Source: CAVYGN01 sp963796325
Lineage (GTDB): Bacteria > Spirochaetota > Brevinematia > Brevinematales > JAOACQ01
Length of the DNA: 64,000 bases
Assembly: GCA_963796325.1 (NCBI GenBank)
Contig: CAWCLF010000003.1
Span: 62,001-126,000, forward strand
Direction of reading: 5' to 3'
In this document: in pieces, positions 35,094-43,044 of the stretch
Numbering within the stretch: the stretch's first letter is position 1
Layout: every line of letters starts with the position of its first letter
Program-made: the position numbers and the translations under genes
The notes under the pieces: generated by a model
The model's input: only the letters and a program-made list of their open reading frames with translations
Database searches by the model: none
What the model was told of the DNA's origin: nothing

Positions 35094-35597
35094 ATGACGC
35101 AGAAAAGATATCTCAGTTTAACCCTTGTCATTTGCCTTTTTTTGATCTCGTTAGGCGGTTTTATCATTCATGCCAGGGGGCATCCGATATCCGCTCTTGA
35201 TGCAAATTACCTGCCTTTCCTGGCAGGCATCGCGAGCATACTTGTCCTTCCGCTGATGTTTCTAAACAAACGTCTCATCGGGTTCGCTTACCTTGCAAAC
35301 GGTATGCTTGCCATTATAGGGACGATATCGATGTTTCATTTCATGTTCGTGACCCTTCCGAGGGGCTCTAATTTGAATTATCTCGTTATGAAGACGACCC
35401 TTCCCGACATTCTTATATTATGGGCTGTTTTCCTTATCGGCAAACAGATATTCGACCTCGAAATGACCAACGCCAACAACCTGGACGGCCCGAAAAACAA
35501 GGTAAAGTTTTACCGCTACCCGAATATGGGTTACTGGCTGATCCACCTTGGGACATTGTCCCTGGTTTATTTTCTCGGCCATCTTCTCTGGAGGTGA
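35094..35597 (+). CDS. small multi-span membrane protein, function unknown
   Basis: A 167-residue protein with about five hydrophobic helices. ATG at 35094 follows AGGAGG by 7 bases; a GTG directly before it has poorer spacing. No family recognised. It follows the sensor-like membrane protein by 15 bases and ends shortly before the tRNA-Ser gene, so it is the last host gene before the inserted element. Confidence 0.7.
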   Translation: MTQKRYLSLTLVICLFLISLGGFIIHARGHPISALDANYLPFLAGIASILVLPLMFLNKRLIGFAYLANGMLAIIGTISMFHFMFVTLPRGSNLNYLVMKTTLPDILILWAVFLIGKQIFDLEMTNANNLDGPKNKVKFYRYPNMGYWLIHLGTLSLVYFLGHLLWR

Positions 35598-35651
35598 CGG
35601 AGCCTTTTTTTGAAATTAACGGAGCGAGACATTATAATAACTGGCTTTTCT

Positions 35652-35736
35652 GGAGAGATGTCCGAGTGGTTTAAGGAGCGCGCTTGGAAGGCGCGTGTAC
35701 AGCAATGTACCGGGGGTTCGAATCCCCCTCTCTCCG
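35652..35736 (+). tRNA. tRNA-Ser (anticodon GGA)
   Basis: An 85-base class II tRNA. The acceptor stem is GGAGAGA paired with TCTCTCC, discriminator G. The D-loop, a 5-bp anticodon stem with loop TTGGAAG (anticodon GGA, Ser codons TCC/TCT), a long variable arm and the T-arm GGGGGTTCGAATCCCCC are all intact. No CCA is encoded. The integrase gene starts about 140 bases downstream, so the 3' end is the probable attachment site of the inserted element. Confidence 0.97.
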
Positions 35737-35874
35737 AATCGAACTTACCGCCTAAATGTTGTATAGTCAACCACATCAACCCCTGCAAGGTCTCGATCGA
35801 TTCTTACTGGGTACGAATTGGGTACGATTTGAGATTCGAACCTGTAACTCGAACCCGACCTTCGGAGGGCAATT

Positions 35875-36948
35875 ATGGGGTTGTATATGCGTGATAACGG
35901 CGTTTACTACATCAAGGCCGATTTCGACGGCAGCAGGTTGAAATTTTCCACACGGACGCGCGATCCGGAACTGGCAGGCTCGATCTTCCAGGAATTCCTC
36001 AAGACCATGGTCCAGTACAAGGTGAACGGACAGCTGGCCAGGCAGTCCGGATTGATCACTTACTCGATGCCAGTGCTGGCTGAAGCAAGGTCTGTGGAAT
36101 CTTCCCAGGTCATATCGTTCAAAGAACATTATGAGGAATATATCCAAACCTGTACCCTTCAAAAGCTGTCCGGGCCGACACTGAATTCCAAACATCTGAC
36201 ATTGCGAAAACTTCTCGAATGCGGTTTTCAGTACTATACCGATTTCAATCAGAAAATGGTCAACGTATTCGTTGAAAACCTTAAGGAATATTCAGACGAT
36301 ACGAAAAGAAAGTTTATATGCGAAGTCAGGGCTTTTTTACATTACGCGATAAAGCAGGAAAACTACACCGACCGGGAATACAACCGCCTCAACTGGCCGA
36401 CCTTTAAAACAAAGGCCAGGGAAACGGTCATAACGGAAAAAGACTTTAAGACTATCCTGGACCATCTGGAAAAGAAGGGCGATAACGACTTCCGATATTA
36501 CCTTGAAACCCTTTATTTTACAGCCTCAAGACCGAGCGAAATAATACATCTTAAAGCAGCTGACATAGATTTTTCCGGCGGATCTGTGAAGATTTACCAG
36601 AACAAGGTCGAGAACAACAAGATAAGCTATATTCCGGAGGATTTTGCCATGAGGCTGAAAGTATTTGCTGAGGGTAAGGACTATCTTTTTGCCGGGGCAA
36701 ACCCGGCACAGGGGCCGGAGTTCTACTCAAAGAAATTCAAGAAGATGAAAATTGCCTTAAATCTCAACAGGAATTATAATCTTTACACTGTCAGGCATAC
36801 AGCCGCCACAGATTTATTGAACAAGACCGGCGACATTGAACTGGTAAGCCGTCAGCTCGGGCATGCCGATATCGAGATGACGGCCAAGCATTATATTAAT
36901 AGAAATGATGGTAAACGGAAAGAATTAATCAGGAAGGCATTTAGTTGA
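35875..36948 (+). CDS. tyrosine-recombinase integrase
   Basis: A 357-residue site-specific recombinase. The N-terminal 90 residues are an arm-binding domain, followed by a SAM-like core-binding domain (about 95-180) and a catalytic domain (about 185-355). Catalytic residues visible: Arg near 218 in TASRPSE, Arg307 and His308 in YTVRHTAAT, His330 in LGHAD, and the nucleophile Tyr340 in KHYIN. The first His of the usual HxLRH box is Tyr here (YTVRH), a tolerated but uncommon variation. SD GGAGGG. It should recombine at the nearby tRNA-Ser 3' end. Confidence 0.93.
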   Translation: MGLYMRDNGVYYIKADFDGSRLKFSTRTRDPELAGSIFQEFLKTMVQYKVNGQLARQSGLITYSMPVLAEARSVESSQVISFKEHYEEYIQTCTLQKLSGPTLNSKHLTLRKLLECGFQYYTDFNQKMVNVFVENLKEYSDDTKRKFICEVRAFLHYAIKQENYTDREYNRLNWPTFKTKARETVITEKDFKTILDHLEKKGDNDFRYYLETLYFTASRPSEIIHLKAADIDFSGGSVKIYQNKVENNKISYIPEDFAMRLKVFAEGKDYLFAGANPAQGPEFYSKKFKKMKIALNLNRNYNLYTVRHTAATDLLNKTGDIELVSRQLGHADIEMTAKHYINRNDGKRKELIRKAFS

Positions 36949-36967
36949 ATTCTGAGAAGGAGGCAAA

Positions 36968-37915
36968 ATGCCAACTTGCCGAAGTACAACAAAAAGTAAA
37001 ATTATAGCGCCTTATAAAATGTATTTGTTTAATGACAATTCTGTTTATTTAAAAAACACTATTTCTGTTTATAATGAAATCATTTCATACGAAATTATAT
37101 ATGCTATTCAAGGAATGACCGAAAAACGTTTCAACAATCTAACCAATGAATATGGCTATAAACCATCTGTTATTTTAAACAATTTGAAAAATTTGGAAAA
37201 TACTATATTAAAGCTACAAAATAATGTCATTGAGTTTATACGGCCAAAATTACAAAATTTCTCAATATGCATTAAAAATACTTATCAGTTTCCTTCTGGT
37301 TTAAATGACGCCTTGTATCCAATTAGCTTGTTCTATTATAAAGGGAATTTAGATTTGATTTCTTCTCAATCAATTTCAATAGTTGGTTCCAGAAAATGTT
37401 CGGACATTGGCAAAGCAAGAGCTCAGAAAATGGCTAAGTTACTTGTAAAAGAAGGTTATACAATTGTTTCTGGTCTTGCAAAAGGAATTGATACTGCGGC
37501 ATTAAAATCGGCCATATCTAATGATGGAAACGTAATAAGTGTTATAGGTACTCCAATTAACGAATATTATCCTCCCGAGAATAAAATTCTTCAAAATTAT
37601 ATTTCAAAAAATCATTTATTAATAAGCCATGTTCCTATTTTTAGATATAACCATGAAAATTTTAATAACCATAAAATTTATTTTCCGCAGAGAAACGCTA
37701 TTATGTCAGCCATTTCAAAAGCTACCATAATAATTGAAGCTTCTAATACAAGTGGTGCATTAACCCAAGCAAGAGCAGCACTTTATCAAAAAAGAAAATT
37801 GTTTATATTAGATTCATGCTTTAATAATAAAGCTATCACTTGGCCACAACATTACTTAGAAAAAGGTGCGATTAGGGTCAAAACTGTCGATGATGTTTTA
37901 TCAAATCTTTTGTAG
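36968..37915 (+). CDS. DprA/Smf-family Rossmann-fold protein (SLOG-like)
   Basis: A 315-residue protein. The N-terminal 110 residues are helical; the remaining DprA-like Rossmann domain has SIVGSRKCSDIGKARAQ, SGLAKGIDTAA and IEASNTSGAL. DprA binds single-stranded DNA in natural transformation, whereas related SLOG domains in conflict systems are predicted to bind or make nucleotide signals. It is AT-rich, sits among mobile-element genes, and precedes a phosphoribosyltransferase-like gene, which favours the second reading. SD GGAGG before the ATG. Confidence 0.75.
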   Translation: MPTCRSTTKSKIIAPYKMYLFNDNSVYLKNTISVYNEIISYEIIYAIQGMTEKRFNNLTNEYGYKPSVILNNLKNLENTILKLQNNVIEFIRPKLQNFSICIKNTYQFPSGLNDALYPISLFYYKGNLDLISSQSISIVGSRKCSDIGKARAQKMAKLLVKEGYTIVSGLAKGIDTAALKSAISNDGNVISVIGTPINEYYPPENKILQNYISKNHLLISHVPIFRYNHENFNNHKIYFPQRNAIMSAISKATIIIEASNTSGALTQARAALYQKRKLFILDSCFNNKAITWPQHYLEKGAIRVKTVDDVLSNLL

Positions 37916-37924
37916 GTTACATTT

Positions 37925-38572
37925 GTGTGTTTTGAATGGAGACGCATTGAACAACCTATCGAGCATTTTCCAGTTTTTATTAATCAAGATACAGATGAAT
38001 GCTATTATGCCAGAGAATATATCAAAGGTGTTAGTTTTTCAGCTTCTGAAACAAATAACTTGATATCAAATTATAAGAAAGATTTAGAAAAACATAAAAA
38101 TAATTCTAACTTGGAACATCTAAAATACTATAAGAAATGTGCGATTGAGCAATATGCTAAAGAACTATCAGATTTTTTTGAACCTTATAATGATGAAGAA
38201 ATTTATATTTCCAATATTCCTTCTTCGAATTGTAAATCAGATAAATGCTATGATGATAGAGATTTAAGGACTTTATGTAAATTGAAATCAATGATACCAA
38301 GAATTAAAATTGAAGAGCCTTTAGAAAACATTATTAGTATACAAGCAAGCCATTCCGGAGGTCCTCGAGACATTAATTTGTTAAAACGAAATTACAAATG
38401 GAATGGTTTTCAAAACAGTAGTATTAATAAACTATACCTTATAGATGATGTGTTGACTTCCGGTTCTCATTATAAGGCTTGCAAGGAAGTTATAATTGAA
38501 CACCATCGTAATATAGAAGTTATTGGATTGTTTTGGTCAAGAGCAATTGAGCCTGATCCGGATCAATATTAA
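37925..38572 (+). CDS. phosphoribosyltransferase-like protein
   Basis: A 215-residue protein with a typical PRPP-binding motif LYLIDDVLTSGSHYKAC (about 170-187) preceded by a hydrophobic strand, as in type I phosphoribosyltransferases and ComF. The N-terminal 140 residues are AT-rich, charged and unlike ComF; no zinc ribbon is complete. It starts with GTG at 37925 (weak site), ten bases after the DprA-like gene, so the pair probably forms one unit. Substrate unknown; a nucleotide or base is likely. Confidence 0.6.
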   Translation: MCFEWRRIEQPIEHFPVFINQDTDECYYAREYIKGVSFSASETNNLISNYKKDLEKHKNNSNLEHLKYYKKCAIEQYAKELSDFFEPYNDEEIYISNIPSSNCKSDKCYDDRDLRTLCKLKSMIPRIKIEEPLENIISIQASHSGGPRDINLLKRNYKWNGFQNSSINKLYLIDDVLTSGSHYKACKEVIIEHHRNIEVIGLFWSRAIEPDPDQY

Positions 38573-38646
38573 AAAACCGTTTTAATGAAATAAATTAAAC
38601 GGATTATAAAAAAGAATATATAATCCCTTATGAAGGTGAATTGGTT

Positions 38647-38856
38647 ATGTCAATATTTATATCTTTAACTTACAAACATCCCGATGACAAGCAAGCATTA
38701 AAATTAGAGAATGATTATCGTGCTGCTATGAAAGAATATTTGAAATATAATACATATCGTGATGCAAAATTATTGTTCATAAATACTGCTGTTGAAGTAA
38801 TGAAAGAAATACAGAACAACAATAACCTCAATAATAGCTCTTTAAAAGGTAAATGA
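38647..38856 (+). CDS. small protein, function unknown
   Basis: A 69-residue AT-rich, mostly helical protein (MSIFISLTYKHPDDKQALKL at the start). No family recognised. The ATG at 38647 has an AAGGTG site about 9 bases upstream; the TTG two codons earlier is a weaker choice. It lies between the phosphoribosyltransferase-like and the GNAT genes and may belong to the same module. Confidence 0.5.
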   Translation: MSIFISLTYKHPDDKQALKLENDYRAAMKEYLKYNTYRDAKLLFINTAVEVMKEIQNNNNLNNSSLKGK

Positions 38857-38889
38857 GAAGTTTATTCAATCTTAATAAGAGGTTTGTTC

Positions 38890-39471
38890 ATGTTTTTATC
38901 AAAAAAATTATTGCTTCAGAAAATCGGTTCTCTTGAAAACGACTTTGGAATACAAAAACAAAAAATCAATGATATTGAGAATAATTTCAATAATATTATT
39001 AATATATCTGATGTAATTTCAAAATCAAATGAATTGTCAGATTTTTGTATTTTCAAGGCCAAAAATAATGAATTGCTTTTTTCTTGTTTTTCAGCATATT
39101 ATAAATCAGAATCATTTGATTTGAATGTCTATCTGTTTAATCAACCAAATCATTATTTTAATCCCCATCGAAGTATCTTCAGGGTTTTATTATGCAATGA
39201 AAAACTATTTGTTAATGATAAATTTATTAAAAGTTTAAAAATTCAAGATATCTATTCCCCAGATGATTTATATAAGAATCAAGGTATCGGAACAATATGT
39301 ATAAATAATATTAAAAAATTATGTTTGAAGAATGGATATTCATCAATTATCGGTTGGATATCTCAAGTAGATGTAAAACACCATGATAGATTATTGCATT
39401 TTTATGAAAAGAATGGATTTAACATAACCGAAACTTCAAAAGACAATTATGATATAGAGTTAATTTTTTAA
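38890..39471 (+). CDS. GNAT-family acetyltransferase-like protein
   Basis: A 193-residue protein. The N-terminal 60 residues are helical, with coiled-coil-like KQKINDIENNFNNI. The C-terminal half resembles a GNAT domain: NQGIGTICINNIKKLCLKNGYSSIIG (acetyl-CoA loop type Q/RxxGxG/A) and a final HFYEKNGFNITE. Substrate unknown. AT-rich like its upstream neighbours. Its stop is followed by a strong hairpin terminator shared with the converging phage genes. Confidence 0.6.
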   Translation: MFLSKKLLLQKIGSLENDFGIQKQKINDIENNFNNIINISDVISKSNELSDFCIFKAKNNELLFSCFSAYYKSESFDLNVYLFNQPNHYFNPHRSIFRVLLCNEKLFVNDKFIKSLKIQDIYSPDDLYKNQGIGTICINNIKKLCLKNGYSSIIGWISQVDVKHHDRLLHFYEKNGFNITETSKDNYDIELIF

Positions 39472-39517
39472 ATTAAAAATTTAATTTAATCTTTTGTATC
39501 CCTATTTTTTTAAGGCT

Positions 39518-39552
39518 TATAGTACCCCGGCTTCATAAGCTGGGGTACTATA
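39518..39552. terminator. bidirectional intrinsic terminator between cargo and prophage
   Basis: A 16-bp stem (core AGTACCCCGGCTT with AAGCTGGGGTACT, one G-U pair) with a 3-base loop and AT-rich flanks on both sides; a T run (39505-39511) on the plus strand serves the minus-strand phage transcript as A-rich sequence. It separates the plus-strand GNAT gene from the minus-strand phage block. Confidence 0.75.
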
Positions 39553-39576
39553 TATTAATAAAAGTTATCAATGCCC

Positions 39577-39786
39577 CTAATAAAAGTCCGGTGCTTTCCA
39601 TCCTGGCTGACGTTTCAGCGTCAATGTTCCCACCTCACCCATTCCGAATAAAGCCCAGTATTTGACCATCAGCTTCAGATCCGGCAGTGGTCCCGGATAG
39701 ATAGTCAGGCATCCGTCAGACCATCCACCTTTTTCCGGATCGATCGTGTTGTCGTTATGGTTCAGGACATCTGTGATTTTTAACAC
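39577..39786 (-). pseudogene. C-terminal fragment of a YkuD/L,D-transpeptidase-like protein
   Basis: A 69-residue frame starting at a GTG with no ribosome site. Its NHNDNTID and GGWSDGCLTIYPG resemble the HD...SGSEGCQTGYP of the upstream gene (39824-40366), and the frame is open further upstream through GYNPIKWSPTASRHWVLKIT, so the 5' part appears to have been lost or shifted. It looks like the remains of a tandem copy. It could be translated only by frameshift from the upstream gene. Confidence 0.45.
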
Positions 39787-39823
39787 CCAATGCCGGGAAG
39801 CTGTCGGACTCCATTTAATCGGA

Positions 39824-40366
39824 TTATAACCCCGTTTCTGCCGGATATTTAAACCCGTCGGCGACTGTCAACTCCACAGTAACTTTTTCTTTTTCGGCAA
39901 ATAGCCCGATGAACCCCGGATAATCAGGCGGGTATCCGGTCTGGCATCCTTCGCTGCCAGATCCCGATAGAAGGCCGTCATGAATGCATACTTCAGACAC
40001 TATCAACTGCCCCTCATGGTTGGCGTTCGGCTTAAGAGATATGAATGTCGCCATTTCCGCAGTGATGTCATCCATCAAGTTTACCTTATCCCAGTCATCC
40101 ATTTTAAAGAGTTTCAGGCATTTCCTGAGAACTCCGTTCGTCGTCTGGCATATCGCTCCATAGGTCCCGGGCACGAGTATCCCGCCGATTTTAAGATAGT
40201 CCTTCCCGAATATCTGCCTGCTGGGAAGGGTGTTCCAGTGATTTGAAACATATATCAGGCCCTGAATGGGATCGCTGACCTTCAGCAGGGAGTCGTAAAC
40301 GTCAAGGTCAGATACGGTGATCGGGTCGTCAGACCCACCTCGGATTATCTCTATCTTTTTACTCAT
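39824..40366 (-). CDS. predicted phage murein-processing protein (YkuD-like)
   Basis: A 180-residue protein. It carries a CIHDGLLSGSGSEGCQT segment (about 126-142) with His...Ser-x-GC spacing like the L,D-transpeptidase active site (HG...SxGC). In phage lysis cassettes such proteins are likely to process peptidoglycan. The match to YkuD is by motif only. It is last but one in the lysis group and precedes a fragment of a second copy. SD GGAG 5 bases before the ATG. Confidence 0.5.
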   Translation of the reverse strand: MSKKIEIIRGGSDDPITVSDLDVYDSLLKVSDPIQGLIYVSNHWNTLPSRQIFGKDYLKIGGILVPGTYGAICQTTNGVLRKCLKLFKMDDWDKVNLMDDITAEMATFISLKPNANHEGQLIVSEVCIHDGLLSGSGSEGCQTGYPPDYPGFIGLFAEKEKVTVELTVADGFKYPAETGL

Positions 40367-40402
40367 GTATTTCTCCTGTTAAAACCGATGTATTTTTTCG
40401 GC

Positions 40403-40861
40403 TCATTTATGTCCAAATATCGCTATGACTGCCCCAAGGATTATCCCGCCGATGCCGGTCCCGATCCATAAATTCCTTTGTCCTTCAAGAGCGCCTATCC
40501 GGTCATTCGCTTCCTTTTTGTATTGATTGAATGACTCTGTCGAGTTGGATAACATCTGCGATTGCCAAATCGATATTTGTTGTAAGTTGGTCAGATCCCC
40601 GAATGTCTGCTGCAATTGAGACCCTGAAAGCGCCAAGCTGGATTGTAGAGATTGACAGTTGCTTTTCGAGGTCAGCAGATCGGCCTTGAGCCGCGCGGAG
40701 ATCGTTATCAAGTTTGACAGCTGTCCGCCTGAGATCGTTGTCTGCGGCTCCTTTCCCCAGCCAAAAGCCGGAAGAACCGATAAAGAAGCCGACAATAAAC
40801 ACGATAATATAAACCTTGTTATTCTGCCAGATCTTCTGGATAGTAGTTTTGATATCCACAC
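40403..40861 (-). CDS. phage lysis-region protein with N- and C-terminal hydrophobic segments (frame A)
   Basis: A 152-residue frame starting at GTG 40861. It has a signal-like N-terminus (residues about 13-34), a Gln/Ser/Leu-rich coiled-coil centre, and a C-terminal membrane helix (WIGTGIGGIILGAVIAIFG). It overlaps a second coding-like frame (40503-40859) for its whole length on the same strand. Both start at GTG codons two bases apart, 6 and 8 bases after one GGAGG. The layout resembles an overlapping spanin pair (Rz/Rz1). Which frame is expressed cannot be settled by eye. Confidence 0.55.
   Translation of the reverse strand: MWISKLLSRRSGRITRFILSCLLSASLSVLPAFGWGKEPQTTISGGQLSNLITISARLKADLLTSKSNCQSLQSSLALSGSQLQQTFGDLTNLQQISIWQSQMLSNSTESFNQYKKEANDRIGALEGQRNLWIGTGIGGIILGAVIAIFGHK
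40503..40859 (-). CDS. predicted i-spanin-like protein (frame B, overlapping frame A)
   Basis: A 118-residue frame from GTG 40859. An N-terminal transmembrane helix (about 16-35, VYIIVFIVGFFIGSSGFWLG) precedes a charged helical part (NDLRRTAVKLDNDLRAAQGR) typical of inner-membrane spanins. It lies entirely inside frame A. Either both are real and form an overlapping lysis pair, or only one is translated. Ribosome site GGAGG shared with frame A. Confidence 0.5.
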   Translation of the reverse strand: MDIKTTIQKIWQNNKVYIIVFIVGFFIGSSGFWLGKGAADNDLRRTAVKLDNDLRAAQGRSADLEKQLSISTIQLGAFRVSIAADIRGSDQLTTNIDLAIADVIQLDRVIQSIQKGSE

Positions 40862-40873
40862 TTCATTCCTCCT

Positions 40874-41107
40874 TTATTTTGTTTCTCCTGTGTCTTTCTG
40901 TTCCTGTATTTCAACTCCTCCGGGACCTATGGACATTCTCATCTCGATGCCATCTGCATATGCCTGGGCGACCATGAAAAACCCGAACACGAGGCCGGAC
41001 ATGACCAGGAATCCCTGATTATCCAGCCACCCGGCTGCCCGGGAGATCATTGTATAAGCGATCATCACCATAAACGCCGCAGCTTTCTTCCAGGATTTCT
41101 TTTTCAT
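40874..41107 (-). CDS. small membrane protein, possible holin
   Basis: A 77-residue protein with a lysine-rich N-terminus and two hydrophobic segments (about 10-25 and 30-50). Size and position between the XhlA-like gene and the spanin locus suggest a holin, but there is no family match. Start at 41107 follows GGAGG by 4 bases; the longer frame has no ribosome site and shadows its neighbour. Confidence 0.55.
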   Translation of the reverse strand: MKKKSWKKAAAFMVMIAYTMISRAAGWLDNQGFLVMSGLVFGFFMVAQAYADGIEMRMSIGPGGVEIQEQKDTGETK

Positions 41108-41115
41108 ATTTCCTC

Positions 41116-41391
41116 CTACTTTTTCAGGATTCCCCGGACAAACAGGTCGTAAAGATACCATGCAATTGCACTGATCGAGGCCACGACCCCGGCCGTCCAG
41201 CCGATGGCTTTTCTGATTTTAATCGGCGCAGCTTTCAGATCTTCGATGTCCTTCTGCATCACCGGGACGCAGGCGAGTTTAGTACTTAGTTCTTTAACGT
41301 CTTCCCTGAGCGGGTCAATTTTCGCGTCCATAATTTCGATGAGCATTTTCCTGTCATTCTCAGTCAACATTGGTCGCTTCCTCCTATCCAT
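41116..41391 (-). CDS. XhlA-like phage lysis protein
   Basis: A 91-residue protein with a charged coiled-coil N-terminal half and one C-terminal transmembrane helix (about 64-85, WTAGVVASISAIAWYLYDLF), as in XhlA/hemolysin-type lysis accessories that help a holin. Start at 41391 follows GGGGGA by 5 bases. It overlaps the tail fibre gene by 8 bases. Confidence 0.65.
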   Translation of the reverse strand: MDRRKRPMLTENDRKMLIEIMDAKIDPLREDVKELSTKLACVPVMQKDIEDLKAAPIKIRKAIGWTAGVVASISAIAWYLYDLFVRGILKK

Positions 41392-42508
41392 TGTATCCCC
41401 CTGCAGCGGATAAAGCGGCGGCATTTGTACTGACATCAGCATAACAGCTGGAGAAAAGAGCTGTCGTATTCCCCATTCCCGTATTCTGCTGCATGCGGGT
41501 ACATCCGGAATATCCATAAGTATTATTGGAATTGCTGGTGCAGTTCGTTACGAAATTGCAATTCATAAAACCGATTCCCTGCAGAGCTCCATGCATTGAA
41601 CTGACAAGACAGTTGAAAAGGAAATTGCAGTTATAAAAACCTGCGGCGATTGCTGCTGTCGTGGTAATATTTTGAACTGTAATGTTATGGAACCTGAAAG
41701 TGTTTGAAGTCGCAGAACTGTTTATCCCGTAGCATCCAATACTGCATGGATATGTCCCCCCATTGCCGTCAATGAGAAAATCAGCCATCGTTACGTTTGA
41801 AACATTGCTCGCGATAGTTATAGGGGAAAAAGGGTTTACCGAATTTCTCAGAAAACAGGTCCCCACTCCCTGGCCTTTCAAAGACACGTTGGTATGCGCT
41901 ACAATTGAAGCATACAGGTAATAAGTTCCTTCAAGAAACAGAACCTGCCCTCCGTTAGGTAGAAGGCTTGCGTTGATTATCGCCTGATTGATTATGACAT
42001 CGTCGGTATTGCCGGAAGACGCTCCTGTACACTGATAATCGGCGTTCGCGATGCCCTTTGCTGTCGAATTACTGGCAGAGACCACGATAGTGCTGGATCG
42101 GGGAGCGTTACAGTGTTTCCAGCCGGTTGAAGTTCCGGAATTCCAGCATGTATTATAGCCGTCGTTTGAATCGGCCCTCACGGCCTCAATGCTCAGTGTA
42201 TTCGAAGAGCCTCCCATCCTGTCCACCCATACGAACCAGCCCTTGTTCGTCGTACCATCCGGACTGCCAGTTTGTGTGCCTCCAGAAGGGATATAAAACC
42301 CACCTGAAATCCAGGAATAAGTCAGCCAGTTTATGGAGGCCGATAAATTTTTTACGGTTGCCGCATCTCCCATCCCGCAGCTGTTAAGCTGGGACTGCAG
42401 GTTATTATCATTGACATAGAGTGCAGTAAATTCCTCGCTCAGAAGCAGTCCGTCGTCCGGTGTCGACCTGTTCCATGTCACTATCGGTGTCGTCTGCGGT
42501 ATGCTCAT
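41384..42508 (-). CDS. tail fibre/tailspike-like protein with beta-helix region
   Basis: A 374-residue protein. The N-terminal 150 residues, with a phage fibre-like character (TTPIVTWNRS, repeating Gly/Ser/Thr), lead into a right-handed beta-helix pattern (about 170-340: NVSLKGQGVGTCFLR, ITIASNVSNVTMADFLIDG, FHNITVQNI). Such folds bind or cut host glycans. Cys is unusually frequent. It is the last tail gene before the lysis group, the usual position of the receptor-binding protein. Confidence 0.75.
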   Translation of the reverse strand: MSIPQTTPIVTWNRSTPDDGLLLSEEFTALYVNDNNLQSQLNSCGMGDAATVKNLSASINWLTYSWISGGFYIPSGGTQTGSPDGTTNKGWFVWVDRMGGSSNTLSIEAVRADSNDGYNTCWNSGTSTGWKHCNAPRSSTIVVSASNSTAKGIANADYQCTGASSGNTDDVIINQAIINASLLPNGGQVLFLEGTYYLYASIVAHTNVSLKGQGVGTCFLRNSVNPFSPITIASNVSNVTMADFLIDGNGGTYPCSIGCYGINSSATSNTFRFHNITVQNITTTAAIAAGFYNCNFLFNCLVSSMHGALQGIGFMNCNFVTNCTSNSNNTYGYSGCTRMQQNTGMGNTTALFSSCYADVSTNAAALSAAGGYNG

Positions 42509-42520
42509 AATATTCCTCCG

Positions 42521-43036
42521 TTATGAACCTATTACGCCTATGGCGTTTACTCCCGCGGCCTTGATCTGGTTAAGGAGTCCCTGCAGATTGTTGCCCGTGG
42601 CCGCCACGGTCACGGTAAATTTCCCCTGGCCGACATATCCGTCAAAAAGTATGGTGCCGTCAAAAAAGCCCTTCGCGTCCAGATATGCCGATACTTCGCC
42701 ATCGTTAAAGCTTCGCACGGTATATCCCATTACCTGTAAAATGCTTAAAATCGTGTATCTGTCCCCCCTGGACGCCGCCGCGATCAATGCCGCCTGAAGA
42801 ACGGGTTTATACTGCGCGTCCGTCATCCCCGCCCTCAACTGCCCGACAATGGCCCCGATGTTATCGATCTGCTGTCCGGCCATATCCTGAACAGAAGTCA
42901 GCAGGTGGACCATCTTTGCCGCCGTGTATGCGACATCCAGTTCATTCAGCAGTATCCGGATGATCAGGGCCAGATTACCGCTACTGTTGAAAATTGAAGT
43001 CGGGATCTGAGACTGGTATTTATTCCATAAACTCAT
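42521..43036 (-). CDS. phage baseplate protein (DUF2612/gpI-like)
   Basis: A 171-residue protein following the baseplate J gene by 8 bases, where P2 gpI or DUF2612 proteins lie. Helical N-terminus (VQDMAGQQIDNIGAIVGQLR) and C-terminal GNNLQGLLNQIKAAGVNAIG agree with that family. It links the baseplate to the fibre. Confidence 0.7.
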   Translation of the reverse strand: MSLWNKYQSQIPTSIFNSSGNLALIIRILLNELDVAYTAAKMVHLLTSVQDMAGQQIDNIGAIVGQLRAGMTDAQYKPVLQAALIAAASRGDRYTILSILQVMGYTVRSFNDGEVSAYLDAKGFFDGTILFDGYVGQGKFTVTVAATGNNLQGLLNQIKAAGVNAIGVIGS

Positions 43037-43044
43037 TTTTTACC

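Noticed and set aside
40840..40865. Third frame at the spanin-like locus beginning with ATG beside the SD
   Set aside because: The ATG is one base from GGAGG, too close for initiation.
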